Shown in pieces: positions 12,501 to 25,586 of a stretch of 64,000 nt of DNA. A program made the translations under genes and the position numbers. The first letter of the stretch is position 1; each line of letters starts with the position of its first letter. The stretch spans positions 1,442,501 through 1,506,500 of the forward strand of contig NC_090114.1 in NCBI RefSeq assembly GCF_023973825.1, given 5' to 3'. Origin of the DNA: Plasmodium brasilianum (lineage: Eukaryota > Apicomplexa > Aconoidasida > Haemosporida > Plasmodiidae). The notes beneath the pieces were generated by a model, which was not told the DNA's origin, did no database searches, and saw only the letters and a program-made list of their open reading frames with translations.

Positions 12501-13496
12501 ATGGAAAAAAAATTAGGTTACTTTTTTTTATTAAAATTTATATCTTAATAATTTTAAGTTGAACAAGACATTTTTCCATTAATACAGTATGAAAATATTA
12601 TTTGCGGATATATATATTATTTAAATTTTGTTGTATTTAATTTTTATTAATACTGATTTTTAGAATGACAATATATATTTATATAATAAATAAATATTTA
12701 TTTTTTCTTTAGAGTAATTTCAACAAACCTCCATATGATAATCACAGCACTAGTGTAAAATTATGTATTAGAACTTAAAGATTACTGGGAAAATATAAAA
12801 GGGAAGAGGAGTTAAATATTTTATGTTTACAAGAAAATATACCAAATAAATTAGTAAATAAAATAAAAGATATATCCTTTTATGAAAAAGGGGTACCCGG
12901 AATAAAGAAACAATCGAATGGATATACAATGAATAATGGGGAGAGCTATAAGCACCATATGAACAGCAAATTTTGCATATTTGAAACAAAAAAATATTCC
13001 CATTTGGAAAAAAAAGTATTCACAGTACTTGAGTTTGAAGATTTTATTAAAAACAATAGAACAATTAGAGATAGGAATTACAAAAAAATAATACGTAAAA
13101 AATACGTATTACGGACTGTTTTGCCTATAGTATTGCTCTTGTTGTTATCAATATCTACAATATTAGAATATTCTTGTTGTTATAGTCCTTTTTTTGGATT
13201 GTTTAAGATATTGAATATTATATTTCCAAGTGGGTGATATAAAAGATTATACTAGTTTTTCAAGAAAACTCCTTTTTATTTTTTTTTCAGATCTGAAAAA
13301 GCAATAGATTTAAAGAAAGATAGTATCAAGGGAAGCCTTTGGTAATTACAATTATGTAGAGAATTTTTTATATTTTCTAATATATTCAGTACCATTCATC
13401 ATATTATGTGTAACCATTATATTAGCTGTTGTTTATTACCATAAATAAGTTAATAAATATCAAAAAATTAAGTTCATAATAAGGAAAAATGTATAA
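12501..13496 (+). pseudogene. fam-l-like pseudogene
   Basis: Exon 1 starts ATGGAA at 12501 but is frameshifted and meets TAA after about 15 codons. Exon 2 follows an acceptor near 12712 (SNFNKP...). In exon 2 the conserved RTYRLLAKYK site has a TAA in place of Tyr (RT*RLLGKYK, near 12775). The reading frame is then open for a long way to 13237: it includes FETKKYSHLEKKVF and the FIKNNRTI block, followed by the first hydrophobic span. A stop after FPSG truncates it. The lost 3' part is still visible at about 13370-13496, reading SVPFIILCVTIILAVVYYHK, then a stop codon and VNKYQKIKF. These match the second span and tail of the intact gene at 57 kb. At least three inactivating lesions make it a pseudogene; the decay is younger than that of its neighbour. 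Confidence 0.85.
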
Positions 13497-16400
13497 TATG
13501 TAATAAGATCTTTGGTATAGAGAAACCGTTAATACTAAAATATACTTATATTTTTTTTAAATCTTTGACTAACAAAAATGTATGGAACTGATTAAATTTT
13601 TTAAATGTTCCTATTTAGACCTATCCTTTTTGAAATACAGTAATAAAAAAAATGTTATTAGCATTTTTATGAATTTAATAATTATAGATTTTTTAAAAGT
13701 ATATTTTAATATATTGCTTATATTAAGTTATATGTTACGTCTTAATAATTATTTTCGTTTATGTAAATAGTATTTAACGAAAAATATTTTACTGTTTGTT
13801 AAATATATAAGTTATGGGAGAATATATATATTTGTATTGATGTGGAGTGCTATTACACATTTGAGCTATAAGAAATGGTACTTTCTATTTTCTAACTAGT
13901 GAATTCTAATATAGTTATTTGATGACACAATTAGAAAAAAGTATAATTCTTTTTAAATTTAAGATGAATGTGTCTTTTTTTATTTTTAATGAAATGATGT
14001 CAAGAAGTTTTTTTGCATCGATATATATATTGTTCTTTAAAATAAAGCATAAAGTTAGGTTTTTATATTTTTAAGTATGCATAATACAGAAGACAAATAT
14101 TTTAATATAAAGGGACGTATTATAAGAAAGTGAAAAGAATGATGTATTATATTCATAAATATATGAATCGTTAAATAACATTTTAATTAGTATAATATAT
14201 AATGCAAACAAACCATATAAAATGTGTACACTTACGAAACCTTATAGTTTAAAAATAATATATAAATAAAAATAAATATTTAATGGTATAAAATATTTTT
14301 TCATATTCAAGTATAATTATAATGAAAAAATAAAGAGGGTACAATGTATTTTGCCAGGAACTTGTATAAATGAATGTTAACATACATAAACTATGAACAC
14401 GAGCGTTATAGGATATACTAAATCAATTAAAAAAATAAATATTAATAAAGAAACAGATATAAATCAGAATTATAATATAACAAGAAGGACATGCGTAAAC
14501 ATATTAAATTTTATTCATCTGAAATAATAATTAGGATATATATTAATATGTAAATATATTAATGTTTAATTTCTTACATTATAAATGAAACAATATAATA
14601 TTTTAATAATAAATATGTTAAAATATTAAAGATTATTCAAAAATAATGAGATAAATTTCCAATGTACTTGTAAAAATATTATTATTATTTCTGAGGAAAA
14701 TATATTGAGGAAAAAAAAGGAATTACTGTATATATAATAACATGGAGCCGATCTTTTAATGATACAACATATTAATATAAATGATATATATAGACAAATG
14801 AAGTAACGAAAATAATAATTAATATAAAGTGTATGTGCAAAATATTGCGAAAATTATACGAATATGTATAAACATAATTAACGATGTAATAATTAAATAA
14901 GAGAAAATTAGTTATATAAAGAAAAATACAAACCATTTGCATATTAAACTTTAATTCAGAAAAAATGCAAGAAATTTAGGAAAATTCATAGTTAATAAAA
15001 AAAAAAAAGTACCAAAATTATTTTTAGATATAATGAACTTCTCATGGAATGATGAATTTTTTATGTAAGTAAATATTTAAAAGAATTTTATTATTTATAT
15101 TGTACCTTTTTTATAAGTTATAAATGAATTATTATAAATTTATAAATCCACATAACGCATATTTTTTTTGGAAATATCATCTGTGTTCATAAAATTGGGA
15201 TTACATAAATAGGGCAACGTCATAAAGAAGCAAAATCAGAGACTTTATTAATATTATGATAATACCATAAATAATTTAAAACAACAAAAGCATAATAAAG
15301 TTAATTTTCCAGTCTTTTTTATTCTAATATTAAAATAGTATTTTAAATTTATCTATTTTTTCTTTTTTTATATTTACCTAAATATACCCATCGAAGAGTA
15401 ATAATTAATGTAGAAAATAAAATAGATTAATATTACATGCATAAAAGAACATCTTTCGTAAATAATGTGTTCATAATTATTACTTTCTTTGTTATAATAC
15501 ATAAAGAACAGAAATATATGTACAAAACATATGCTTTCTATCAAAATTGTTATTAAAAAAATACTTTATATTCATTATTTAAATTAAAACTTCAAATAAT
15601 TTTAAGAACTAAATATATTAGTAAAAGGATAAGTGAAAAAAATATATTAGCTTTAAAATTATCAGCGGAAAAATTAATATATCATATAATTCAATAACTA
15701 ATGTTTAAGGATTTATTTATTTGTTATGAATATATTATATTCTGTATATTACTCTTGTTTTAAAATTTATTTAATTAGATATATTTATAAATTAAGAAAA
15801 TTCTATTTAATATTTTTCTGCCAATTATAATTATAAACTCCTTTTTTGTTTCTTTATCTATTACTCTATTAATATTTATACTAAACATATATATTTAATA
15901 AAAAAAAAAATAAAAAACATTTAAATGTATTTCAAGACATTTCATTTAGAAATAACTGGTATAAAATAAACTTAATTAAAATTAATAACATTAAAAAATA
16001 ATAGCACAAAAATAAAATGTCAGTGTTTATTTAGCTTTTTAACATATATTTTTTCATATATTCTGTAGAATATAATCAATATGTTTTTTTAAATATATTA
16101 TATATTATAAAAAAGGTAAATATTTTTACATAGAAACAATTATAAGTTCTATAAATAATATATAACAGCATATTGTATATAATACTTATTTTATTTTTTA
16201 TTACTATTATATATGCCTAAAATAATTGATATTTTATAAGAAATAACTTTTTTTTTTAAAACATAATATTTTAAAAATTATAATTACTAATAAAAAAATG
16301 TTGTTACTAATTATTATATAAATATATAGAACAATATATTATATATATTCTCTACATTTTGGTAATATTTTTTCCATGCTTAAAATATATTAAATTTTAC

Positions 16401-16776
16401 TAATATTAAGAAAATTTATATCTGTTTATTTTGCTTATAAAAGAATAATAATAAAATTAAATGATTTTTCTACCACATTAAATAATAGTATTATATTATT
16501 CTGAAAATTTATGAGTGACCTCAAATTATTTTATTTTAGTGAAAACTATTTTTTTAAACATAAAATTAAGATTAAAAATCTATAATATGTATTTAATGTT
16601 ATTTTTATCTCTTTATGTTGCAAATAACCTTATAGTTTTATATATTTTATTAAGCTCTTATGAGTAAAAATAAAAAAATTAAATTAATTAATTAAAAACT
16701 TTTACTAATAGAAGAATATTACAAAACTGTTAGTATTTTATTTAGAGATATATTGGAATATTAAAAGAACTATATC
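13497..16776. other. Intergenic AT-rich sequence
   Basis: No gene supported on either strand. The 5' flank of the next fam gene can be recognised from about 16346 (TATTCTCTACATTTTGG) and ATTAAGAAAATTTATATCTG near 16404. Elsewhere I see only short uninformative ORFs. Confidence 0.55.
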
Positions 16777-17629
16777 ATGGAAATAGAGTCTAAGTTACTA
16801 TTATTTATTAAAATTGCTACCTTTATCTTTGTAGTTTGGATGTGTTATTTTTACGAAGATATGGTACAATAATATTATATATATTTTTAGAGTTATAATT
16901 TTATTAATACTATTTTTTCGAATTATACGATTTATTCTTTTAACATGTGTATATTTGTTTTTTTAGAGTAACTACAGCAAATATTTATGTAAAAAACATT
17001 ATACTAGTGAAAAATTAGGTAAAAGAACTTATCGATTACTAAGAAAACGTAGGACACAGGAAAATTCGAATAAAGTATGGATAGTAAAAAATTCCCCATT
17101 CGTAGGAGAGTATGAAAAATTGTGTATGTCTAATAATGTAAAAGTAACTAAAGTAAAATCTAAAAAATCAACTAAATGTTCATTAAATAATTTAGGAGGA
17201 AATGAACGTATAAGAAAAAGTAAATATTTTAATAACCATCAAGGAAAATCATATTCAGCAAAAAGAAGTTTAGACAAATTATATTATAGAAAAAAACTTA
17301 GGGAATCCATAAAATCTGATTTTAAGTTCTTAAGAAATTGTGCAAAAGAAAAAGTAGGTTTAATTTGTACTTTATTAAGCTTCCTTACAGTAATAGGAAT
17401 TCTACTAATATTTTTAATACCATTATATAAAAAAGGAGGTAAGCTTTATATTTCCAAGTATGCAAACTATGGAGCATCTATAGGATTTTCAATATTAACA
17501 TTTATAGTTATATTAGTTATTATTTATAGCTTTAGTTTAATTGAAAAGTATTTATGGGAAATATATAGAAAACTAGAACTTCATAATACTGCATATCCTT
17601 ATTTCCATAAAGTATTTTATTACAGATAA
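16777..17629 (+). CDS. Exported two-TM protein, third fam type
   Basis: Exons 16777-16863 and 16967-17629 (intron 103 bp, phase 0), 249 residues. Exon 1 encodes MEIESKLLLF... with a hydrophobic run ending VWMCYFYEDM. Exon 2 has the R.L-type site RTYRLLRK (RLLRK at 52-56), weaker than canonical RxLxE. The C-terminal half lacks both the fam-l signature (LEKKIFKELDY) and the fam-m one (FDGKHFHFEKK). Instead it reads KRSLDKLYYRKKLRESIK then DFKFLR, two membrane spans near 159-181 and 198-220, and a tail containing HNTAYPYFHKV. The same pattern recurs in the gene at 42.1 kb, which is also 249 residues, so it is a distinct subtype rather than a decayed copy. No neighbour on the same strand forms a doublet with it within 10 kb downstream. 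Role: presumed exported membrane protein; specific function unknown. Confidence 0.82.
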
Positions 17630-20600
17630 GTTCTATAATTTTCTAAATGATATAAACAAATGTCCAGAATTCCTTTAATTTGTTATTTTTCATAAATCCG
17701 TTTGAATGTATATTACACTGTTCATTTGAAAAAGTAAAAATATCTTTCACTGTTTTGTAATTTAAAATATTTTAAAGATTTTCAATTGGCAATTCAAATT
17801 GTTTTCTGAGCATTACTGAATATTATGTTTCATATACATATATCTTTATTTAACAATATTTTTTTAAAAAATATGTGTATATGGTATAATGTTAATATAC
17901 AAAATCAGCATTTATATATTATTATTGATATCTTGTTCCAATTTTTACTTATTACTATAAAAAATAAACTATTTCTTTTTAACATTTACTAGAATTAAAT
18001 GATTATTTATTGTGTTAACAAAAAATTTGTTATTGTTTTATAATTAAAAATAAATGTATTTTTAGTACTTTATACAATAAGTTTAATAATATTTATTTGA
18101 ATGTATATTATTTATATATATATATATATCTTTTAAAATATAGAAACGAACTTTATATTTATTCTACAAAATAAGTTTAATGATAAATACTTTATGATAC
18201 ATATTTATTTTTGAAGCTCTAAGTATACATTTTAATTTTATGGGTGGTATAGATATGAAGTTTTATGTATATATAATAAAATAATTTCCTTTATGTGTAA
18301 GGTTCTGAATTAGTAGATTATGGTTAATGTTTTAATTTTATTCCCTTTTCTATTTTACTTTATTTTGTTAGCCTAGGTATATTATTATTATTCAATTTTG
18401 TTTTAAAAATAAAAAAATTACCTTTATAGTATTAAAAAATTGAAATATTTTATTATTTATACAAATTAAAGAAAGAGCTAAAAGAAATGAAACTTTAATA
18501 TTAAAAATATTTACTTTATTTTTAGAAAAGTTTTTTCGTATAGATTTAATATTTTTGATATGTAAATAAAAGAAATACTTACTACTGAAATTATATTTTT
18601 ATAAAAAGTAAATTATGAACAAAAAGATGTATTTGTAGATGAAATAGGTAAATAATTTTAATAGCTTAATACTGTTAAACATATTTTATGTTAGTGTTAC
18701 ATAAATAAATTAATGAGTAAGTATTACATCATTATTTTTATAATTTTTTTCTATGCAACTTATCATGCTTTTAACATTGAACGTAATATATACATTTATT
18801 AATAAATAATTACGATAAAATTAAAAAGAATAATTAAAAAAATATAACAGATAAAGTGTTTATATTTATTAGTAATATGAATTTTATGGTGAGAACTTAT
18901 ATCCGTACTAAATTTATGATTACTATAAAAAAGTGGATATAAAAAATTAAATTGTGTACCTCATTGTCATATAAATGCTTACATTTATCCTTTTTATATG
19001 CATATATCAATGTTTCTATAATGTGGAAAATTTAATATAATAAGTATTTTTATTTTTATTATTTTATATGTAATAATAAGAACAATCCGAAAAATCCCAT
19101 ATCTGGATTAATATTTTAAATTCATATATACAAAAATATACAGTATAATGCATTGTTATGTGGAGTAGTTAAATGAGAATATATTCCTAAAGTTTTCATT
19201 TACATATTAGAACGTCATTTGTTATTTTTATGTGATAAAACATTGGAGCTTCCTTTCTAATGTAACGTAAGTATAGCAATGTATATATTAGTTCCAAGTT
19301 GACTATAAAAGTGAAATTTTAGCTGAAAATTCAAGTAATGAAGAGTCACTTTTTAATTTGTTATACCCTTTAAGTATTATCATGTTTTTTACTATTACAA
19401 TAGCAGAATATATGTTGAATATATCCTTTAGTATGAAGTAAATAGAAATAAAATATAGAAATATAAATACTAATTGTTTCTATTATAATTCATATTTGTA
19501 AAATAATTATAATTATAGAATAATTTTATACATGTTCTCCTCTATCATATATCCATTTTTTTACACTTTTAAATGTTAAACATATAAAAGGATATTAAAG
19601 GACAAAAAAAAAAAAATTTAAGAATAGTACTATAGATGAACGTATTTAAGAATTATTAACGAATAGATAGAAATATTTCCATTTTAATTCTAGAAAGAGT
19701 ATAATATTTCTCTGTCATAGTCTTGTATGAATATTCTTACTGTAATTCTACATATAATAACTGCTACATGAATACAGCGATTATGAAATTATTCGGTATT
19801 GGGTTAAATTTTCAATTCTATATAATTTTTTAGGAGTAAAAAAAAAAAAAATTTTAAATAAATATTTTTTTGAAGAAAAAATATAAATTTTTTATTTTTT
19901 GAGTAGTGCTTTTATTTCAAAATTTTTTTTTTATATTTTATATAGTAATGCTATTGTTTTTGTTTTGAAAGCTGTTTTTTTTTTATTTTTCATTTTTTAA
20001 TACTTATATAATAAATATTTCTTCATATTATTTTCTAAGGAATCCAAGGTATACTTTATCATCTTGTATTATATATTTAACTTTTAAAGTTATTTCTTTT
20101 ATTTTTTAAAGAAAAAATCATGTATTTGTAGTTTTTGTTGATATTGACTATCATAATAGTATTGCATTTATCTTACACTTTTTTTTGAATAATTTGTATA
20201 TCATTGTTATTGTAATTTTTATAAATATTATTCATTTATTTATTTTTAGTTAATATTATTTATTTGTAAATTCTCATATATATCTAACATTTATAGCAAT
20301 GGATATTCGATTTTCTGCTACAAATATTAAAAAGCGTAATTTTTACTTAAAGTTTTTCCTTGAGAATAATAGCCTTTATTATGAAAACATCGTTCATAAT
20401 TTGCATTTACGCTTTTCTGGGTGTTTTGTATCAATTCTATTGTTTAATTTGTAACTTCGTTAAGTTCAACTATTTTTTTCCTTTGTGAACATCTATATAA
20501 CCATGATTTCACTGGGGTAAAGTATATAAAAAAATTAAATATATACATACGTTAGTACAAAATTGTTTTGTGCAAGTAACAAATTGTAAAAATAAGCATA

Positions 20601-20719
20601 TTCATTGTGGTAGAATATACCCATTATTAAATATATTTTTTTTTAATCTTATATAAAAAGAATACAGTGAAAGATGCTAGTAATATATTATGTGTTGTTA
20701 AGCCTGCAGTAAATATGTA
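17630..20719. other. Intergenic AT-rich sequence
   Basis: No gene supported. It separates the plus-strand fam series from the minus-strand PIR remnant. About 700 bp next to 20720 is where the missing 3' end of that PIR (membrane span and basic tail) should lie, but I could not find readable remnants of it. Confidence 0.55.
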
Positions 20720-21506
20720 CTATACTTGAGTAGGTTGCAAAATGTGTGGTAAACCACACCAAGGAGTTACAGTGAGCATATTATTATCATATGCTTTTTT
20801 AAAATTGATTAACTCCTCACAAAATGTATTATCCCTATTTTGTTCACATTCTTGGTAATTATTCTTATAAAATGTTTGACATTCAACAATTTTATTACAA
20901 ATATTACCATCAGAATCTTTGTCTTGAACATTAAATTTTTTAAAATACTTATAATAACTGTATAGTTTTTTATGTTTATCTAAATCGTACTGCGGAATAC
21001 TCTTTATTTCTTTTATGCATGTATTTTCTGTTTGAGACAAGAATTTATTATATCTCTGAAATCATTCAGTGTTCTTATTATTATTTCCGTCTGTATTTAT
21101 TATGTAATTTAAGTATTTACAATGTCTGAGACTATCATATATATAGTGTTCGTTTATTTCTATTAAATATCTCCCAATATCTTGACGTGGCTTGTAAAAT
21201 TACGATAACTGTGCATTTTAGCATATTTATTTCCAGGAGTTTCGTCCCTCTTCCCCCTTCTCACATTTTGAGTATCCAAGATAACATTATCAAATTTCTC
21301 TTTATATTTAAGAAATAATGTCACAGAATTTTCCTGAAAATAAAAAAAATGTAATAATAATAATAAGTAAATAAATAAAAATTTACTTGCATGAAATAGA
21401 TTTTTATATCATTTACGAAACAATGAACTCTACAATATAATAATATATATAATTATTATAACTAAATAATAAATTTTACGTTTTTCCCTGAACTCACGGA
21501 TGCCAT
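20720..21506 (-). pseudogene. Truncated PIR pseudogene
   Basis: Exon 1 is visible at 21506-21480 (MASVSSGKN, then a GTAAAATTT donor). Exon 2 starts at 21333 after an ATTTTCAG acceptor. It begins ENSVTLFLKYKEKFDN and is disrupted by a frameshift near 21170 and a TGA (NKNTE*FQRYNKF) near 21060. The following open stretch to 20720 is rich in cysteine and typical of the PIR/VIR ectodomain: CKYLNYIIN, ICNKIVECQTFYKN, ECEQNRDNTFCEEL, VTPWCGLPH. The sequence then stops. The transmembrane segment and the basic last exon seen in the PIR at 37.7-39.5 kb are absent. It is oriented opposite to the other PIR copies. Product, if any, would be non-functional. Confidence that this is PIR-derived is high; exact exon limits are approximate. 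Confidence 0.78.
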
Positions 21507-23949
21507 TGTACCTAAGTATATGTGAATTAAATAACAAAAATTAAATTCATATCAAGATAATATTTTCATAAATATTGAAATGATAATTTATGCGTTGATA
21601 TACTATGCATTCATTTATGTTATGCATTGAATTTAAAAAATATTCCATAACTAAAACTCCACATTAGTTTTTTTTAAAACTGAAGTATAATTTCTACAGT
21701 TGCAAATATATTCGTTCAAGTGTAAATATAATTAACTCACAAACAGGATTACCTTATCGTAATTAAAAATATTAGTGAAGAAAATACATTTTCCTTTTAT
21801 ATTAATTTATATAAGGATTATATAATTTATTTATATTTTATAAATAAACAGAAAATTAATTTAAGTACATTTTCATATAAATTGAACGTTATATAGGAAT
21901 ATCTATATAGGAAACACCTTTTATCTTGTAAAATGATAAAATAGATAAATATTATCTTTTTAAAAAGTATATATTTTTCTGTTTTTTAATGATGAACTGT
22001 TTACAATCTTAAAATAATATCTTTCAAAATTATTTCAGTTCATTTTTATTATACGTTATAATAATATATATGCTCGTTAAAAAATATAATTTATGGTTAT
22101 TACTGAAATTAAAATGTAAATATAATATATAACTATAAAATATCTGTGGTAAATTAAATATATTAATCTTCAAAAAAAAATACTGTTAATAATAAATGTG
22201 TTTTTCTACAGATATAACATATTTTGTAATTATAAACTAATAAATTTACTGTATTATATTACATAAGAATATTTAAATATTTAGTTGCATTTTTATTACA
22301 TTTGACTTATTATATTATAAATATATATATTTTTTATATATTTATTTAATAAAAAGTTATTTTTATAACGTAAATATATTATAATTATATATTTAGAATA
22401 AAACACCGAAAATTTTTTTTACAATTGTTATAAAGTCTATAATAAAATATGCTATTGAAATTATCTTGTACCTGTACAATAATAAAAATATTGATTAATA
22501 TATCAACTAAAATTTATCATTATAATTTAAATCATATACATGCTGTTAAAAATCATATTTATGATACGTATTTTACTTTCCATATATAGTAATATAATTT
22601 TGAAATTTATTATGATCATATTTTTAAACTTTGTATATTTCAAATATTTCATATTAATCTCTATTCTATGTCACATTAGTTATATTACATAATAACGTAT
22701 GCTTCAAGATACTCAAAAAATAATAATAAATTTTTTTTTTTGCCATTTATAATATATTTGTAAATTATATTGCGCTTAGGCGTATTTAATATTATATATA
22801 AATAATGAAGTATTATTACATTTTAATGTTATAAATAAATTTACCATAAAATTAAATACATTTAAAACAAACGTAGGAAATCGTTAAAAAAAAGCTAAAT
22901 CAATTTTACAATAATTGGAAAAAGTGCAATATAAAAAATTTTTTATTTCCATTTTTTAGATGTGATTGATTTTTAGTAAATCAAATAAAATTAAAATATA
23001 ATTTGTTATAATAAATATTTAATTTATAGAAGTTACTTTTAAATTAATATATTTATTACTTTGTAACAATTTATAATCATTTATTCGAATATTGCATTAT
23101 GTTAAATAATTATAATTGCTTAATTCAATAAACTATTATTTTTCGTAATATATAAGGGGAATACAAATAATATTATTATATTATAATAGTTTTGATATTA
23201 AATGCCATGTAAATATGCATGATAAAAAAATATATATAATTTATTATTAAAATTACATTTAATTATAAACATTGTATCAATAGAATAGAAAGCGGAACTA
23301 ACTGAATATTCCGTCATGTATTAAGGTTTTTATTTTTATATAAATTAAAAATATAATTTTCTGAAAACGTAATTACGGTAAGAAAAATTCAGTATATAAA
23401 AAAATTAAAATTTATAAATACTTTTGAACCTTTTTTGTTGTATAATTTAATATTGAATTATAAAACGTATTATATTTTTCCTAATTAAAAATATTAATTT
23501 TTTTTATTAATGCTGTATTTAAAAAAATTATAAAATTATGTGAAAACATTTAGTATGAATAATATTATATATCAAAAGATATTACTATAAAAATAAACAA
23601 AACATATTACTGATATAGATTGTTTTCATGATGAAATCTTAAATAGCCTCATACATTATTTCATACAACTAACATATTAATAATATGATCATAACATTAA
23701 TAAATAGAAGAACAGTATTATGTATGTTTTCTTATTTGTTGAAATAAATGTTTGTGTACTTGACAATAAATATTTATGACAATAATAACCATTAAGACAT
23801 TAATAGTTTAAAGGTATAACGTAACTCACATTCATGTTAAATTTCCAGAATAAATTTTTTAAATGTATCAGGGTAATATGATATATACGAGATTTTCAAA
23901 CAAGTTTTTAGGGTGTACAATCACACTTTTTATTTTTATATATTCAAAT
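21507..23949. other. Intergenic between divergent PIR remnants
   Basis: Lies between the starts of two divergently oriented PIR pseudogenes. No gene, RNA gene or clear repeat seen; very AT-rich. Confidence 0.55.
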
Positions 23950-25586
23950 GATTAAAAGAATCTTATAAAAATCAAAATAATAAACACTGTAAAAAAATTA
24001 TAGGAACCTACAAAAAAAATATATTATATTATAGATAAAGTATCTTATGAGCATTGCACGAATTATAAATACTGCATATATTACGAAATAAAGAAGATAA
24101 TAGAAAATAATGAATGTCAATAATGCTCTCAGAGAATTTACTAATATAAAGCCTAAAATTAATAAAATATCAGATGAATATTATTGTCGCTATAATTTTC
24201 TTTATAGTGATATTACGCAATTAAATATATACATAGATGATAAATATATGAATTAGTATTTAAAATATAATAAGAATTTTAATAGCAAAACAACTTGTAA
24301 GGGTGATAGAATTAATAAAGTGGAAGTAAGCCGTAATATTATAAATGATTTATACGCAATAGAGAAAGATGTGTTTTCGGGATATGGAATAAAGTTTATT
24401 CAGCATTCTGATATACATTTTAATGATAAAAGTAATTCAGTTAAGAATATATCTGTATTAACATTTAAGTGTGAAGAGTATTGTAATAAAATATTAGATA
24501 CTGATGAGGATGAAACCGCAGAAAAAAAAAATTAAATTCTAAATTTTCGGTACCAGAATTTTTGAAGTCAGTTATTGTAGATGTTATAATATGGATAATG
24601 CTAATACCTCATTATATAATTATATCAGCTATTCATATTGATTAATCCAAATTTACTTTAAGGTTCATATAATGAGGTTGCATCTGGAAAAAATGTAGAA
24701 AAAGGGAATTTTTAGATAGGTTAATAACTAGTTCATATCACAAAACGTAGTATAGATTTGGTAAAAACTTAAAATGTAACAACTAGAATTAGGTATATCA
24801 AAGGATTCCTGAAGAAATAACTAAAATGTTATCTTTATATAAAGACACAAGTGATAAAATTAAATGGAAATTTGTTAAAGAAAGAAGGTCTTGTCAATCT
24901 TAAAAGATGAATGATGATAAACGAAAGAATTTACAAATATATGGAAATATGGTATAAATCAGATTACTTCGAAAAGGAAAAGAACTATTGAATTTAGAAA
25001 TTGTACAGTGAGGTGGTATGGTTCACTGAAAAATTAAAAGAATTATTTAAAAAAGAATAAGAAGAAAATGGAAGAGTAATAGTATCGTCCCAAATTAATT
25101 CATTACTATTAGGACATTGAATATATGTGCAAGTTGGAAAGACTAGTCCAGAAGTGGTTCTTGATATTAAAAGTTCAAATGGCAAGTTCTCTCTACTAAA
25201 GATAAAAAATCTAATATATTGCATATTAATTTTGTTCATATTACCATTATAATTACTTTAGTAATGGAAATAATTCTTCTTTATTTCTTTATTTTAAAAT
25301 AAATTCCAAACTTTATCCTGTATTTTGTATACATTAAAAGTTTCCATTTATAATGTATTTTCCTTAATATTTTTTAATTTTAAAATGATTTGTTATATAT
25401 GTATACTTATTTCATTTGTTGAATAGTTTATTTCCGATGGATCTTGTATATGTGGAATTAAAAAAAGGAAAAGAAGATATAAATATAATTTCCGGGAATT
25501 AACAAATACAATGATGGTCACAGAGGGCCTCAGAACGTATTGATGTGTATTATAACAAAAGGATATTGAACGTAGAAAATAAGTAG
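23950..25586 (+). pseudogene. Degenerate PIR pseudogene
   Basis: A full-length but many-times broken relative of the PIR gene at 37.65 kb. Collinear matches in order: HCKKIIGTYKKNI near 23980 (gene: LCKKVARNLKNI); YEHCTNYKYCIYYEIKKII near 24045 (gene: RCLHYKYWVYEELRKLF); an open block at about 24250-24535 with cysteine-containing FKCEEYCNKIL; DTSDKIKWKFVKER.SCQS near 24850 (gene: TDDSIRWYFGKGTLTCQS); and the membrane segment FVHITIIITLVMEIILLYFF near 25230-25300 (gene: FVRISIVVSLVMGFIFIFFL). The last exon reads SDGSCICGIKKRKRRYKYNF near 25435. More than ten in-frame stops and several indels are present. The homologous region continues past the stop for about 1 kb. Confidence 0.82.

Noticed and set aside
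24320..24535. 71-codon open frame taken alone as a gene
   Set aside because: It is one readable segment of the PIR pseudogene 23950-25586, not an independent gene.
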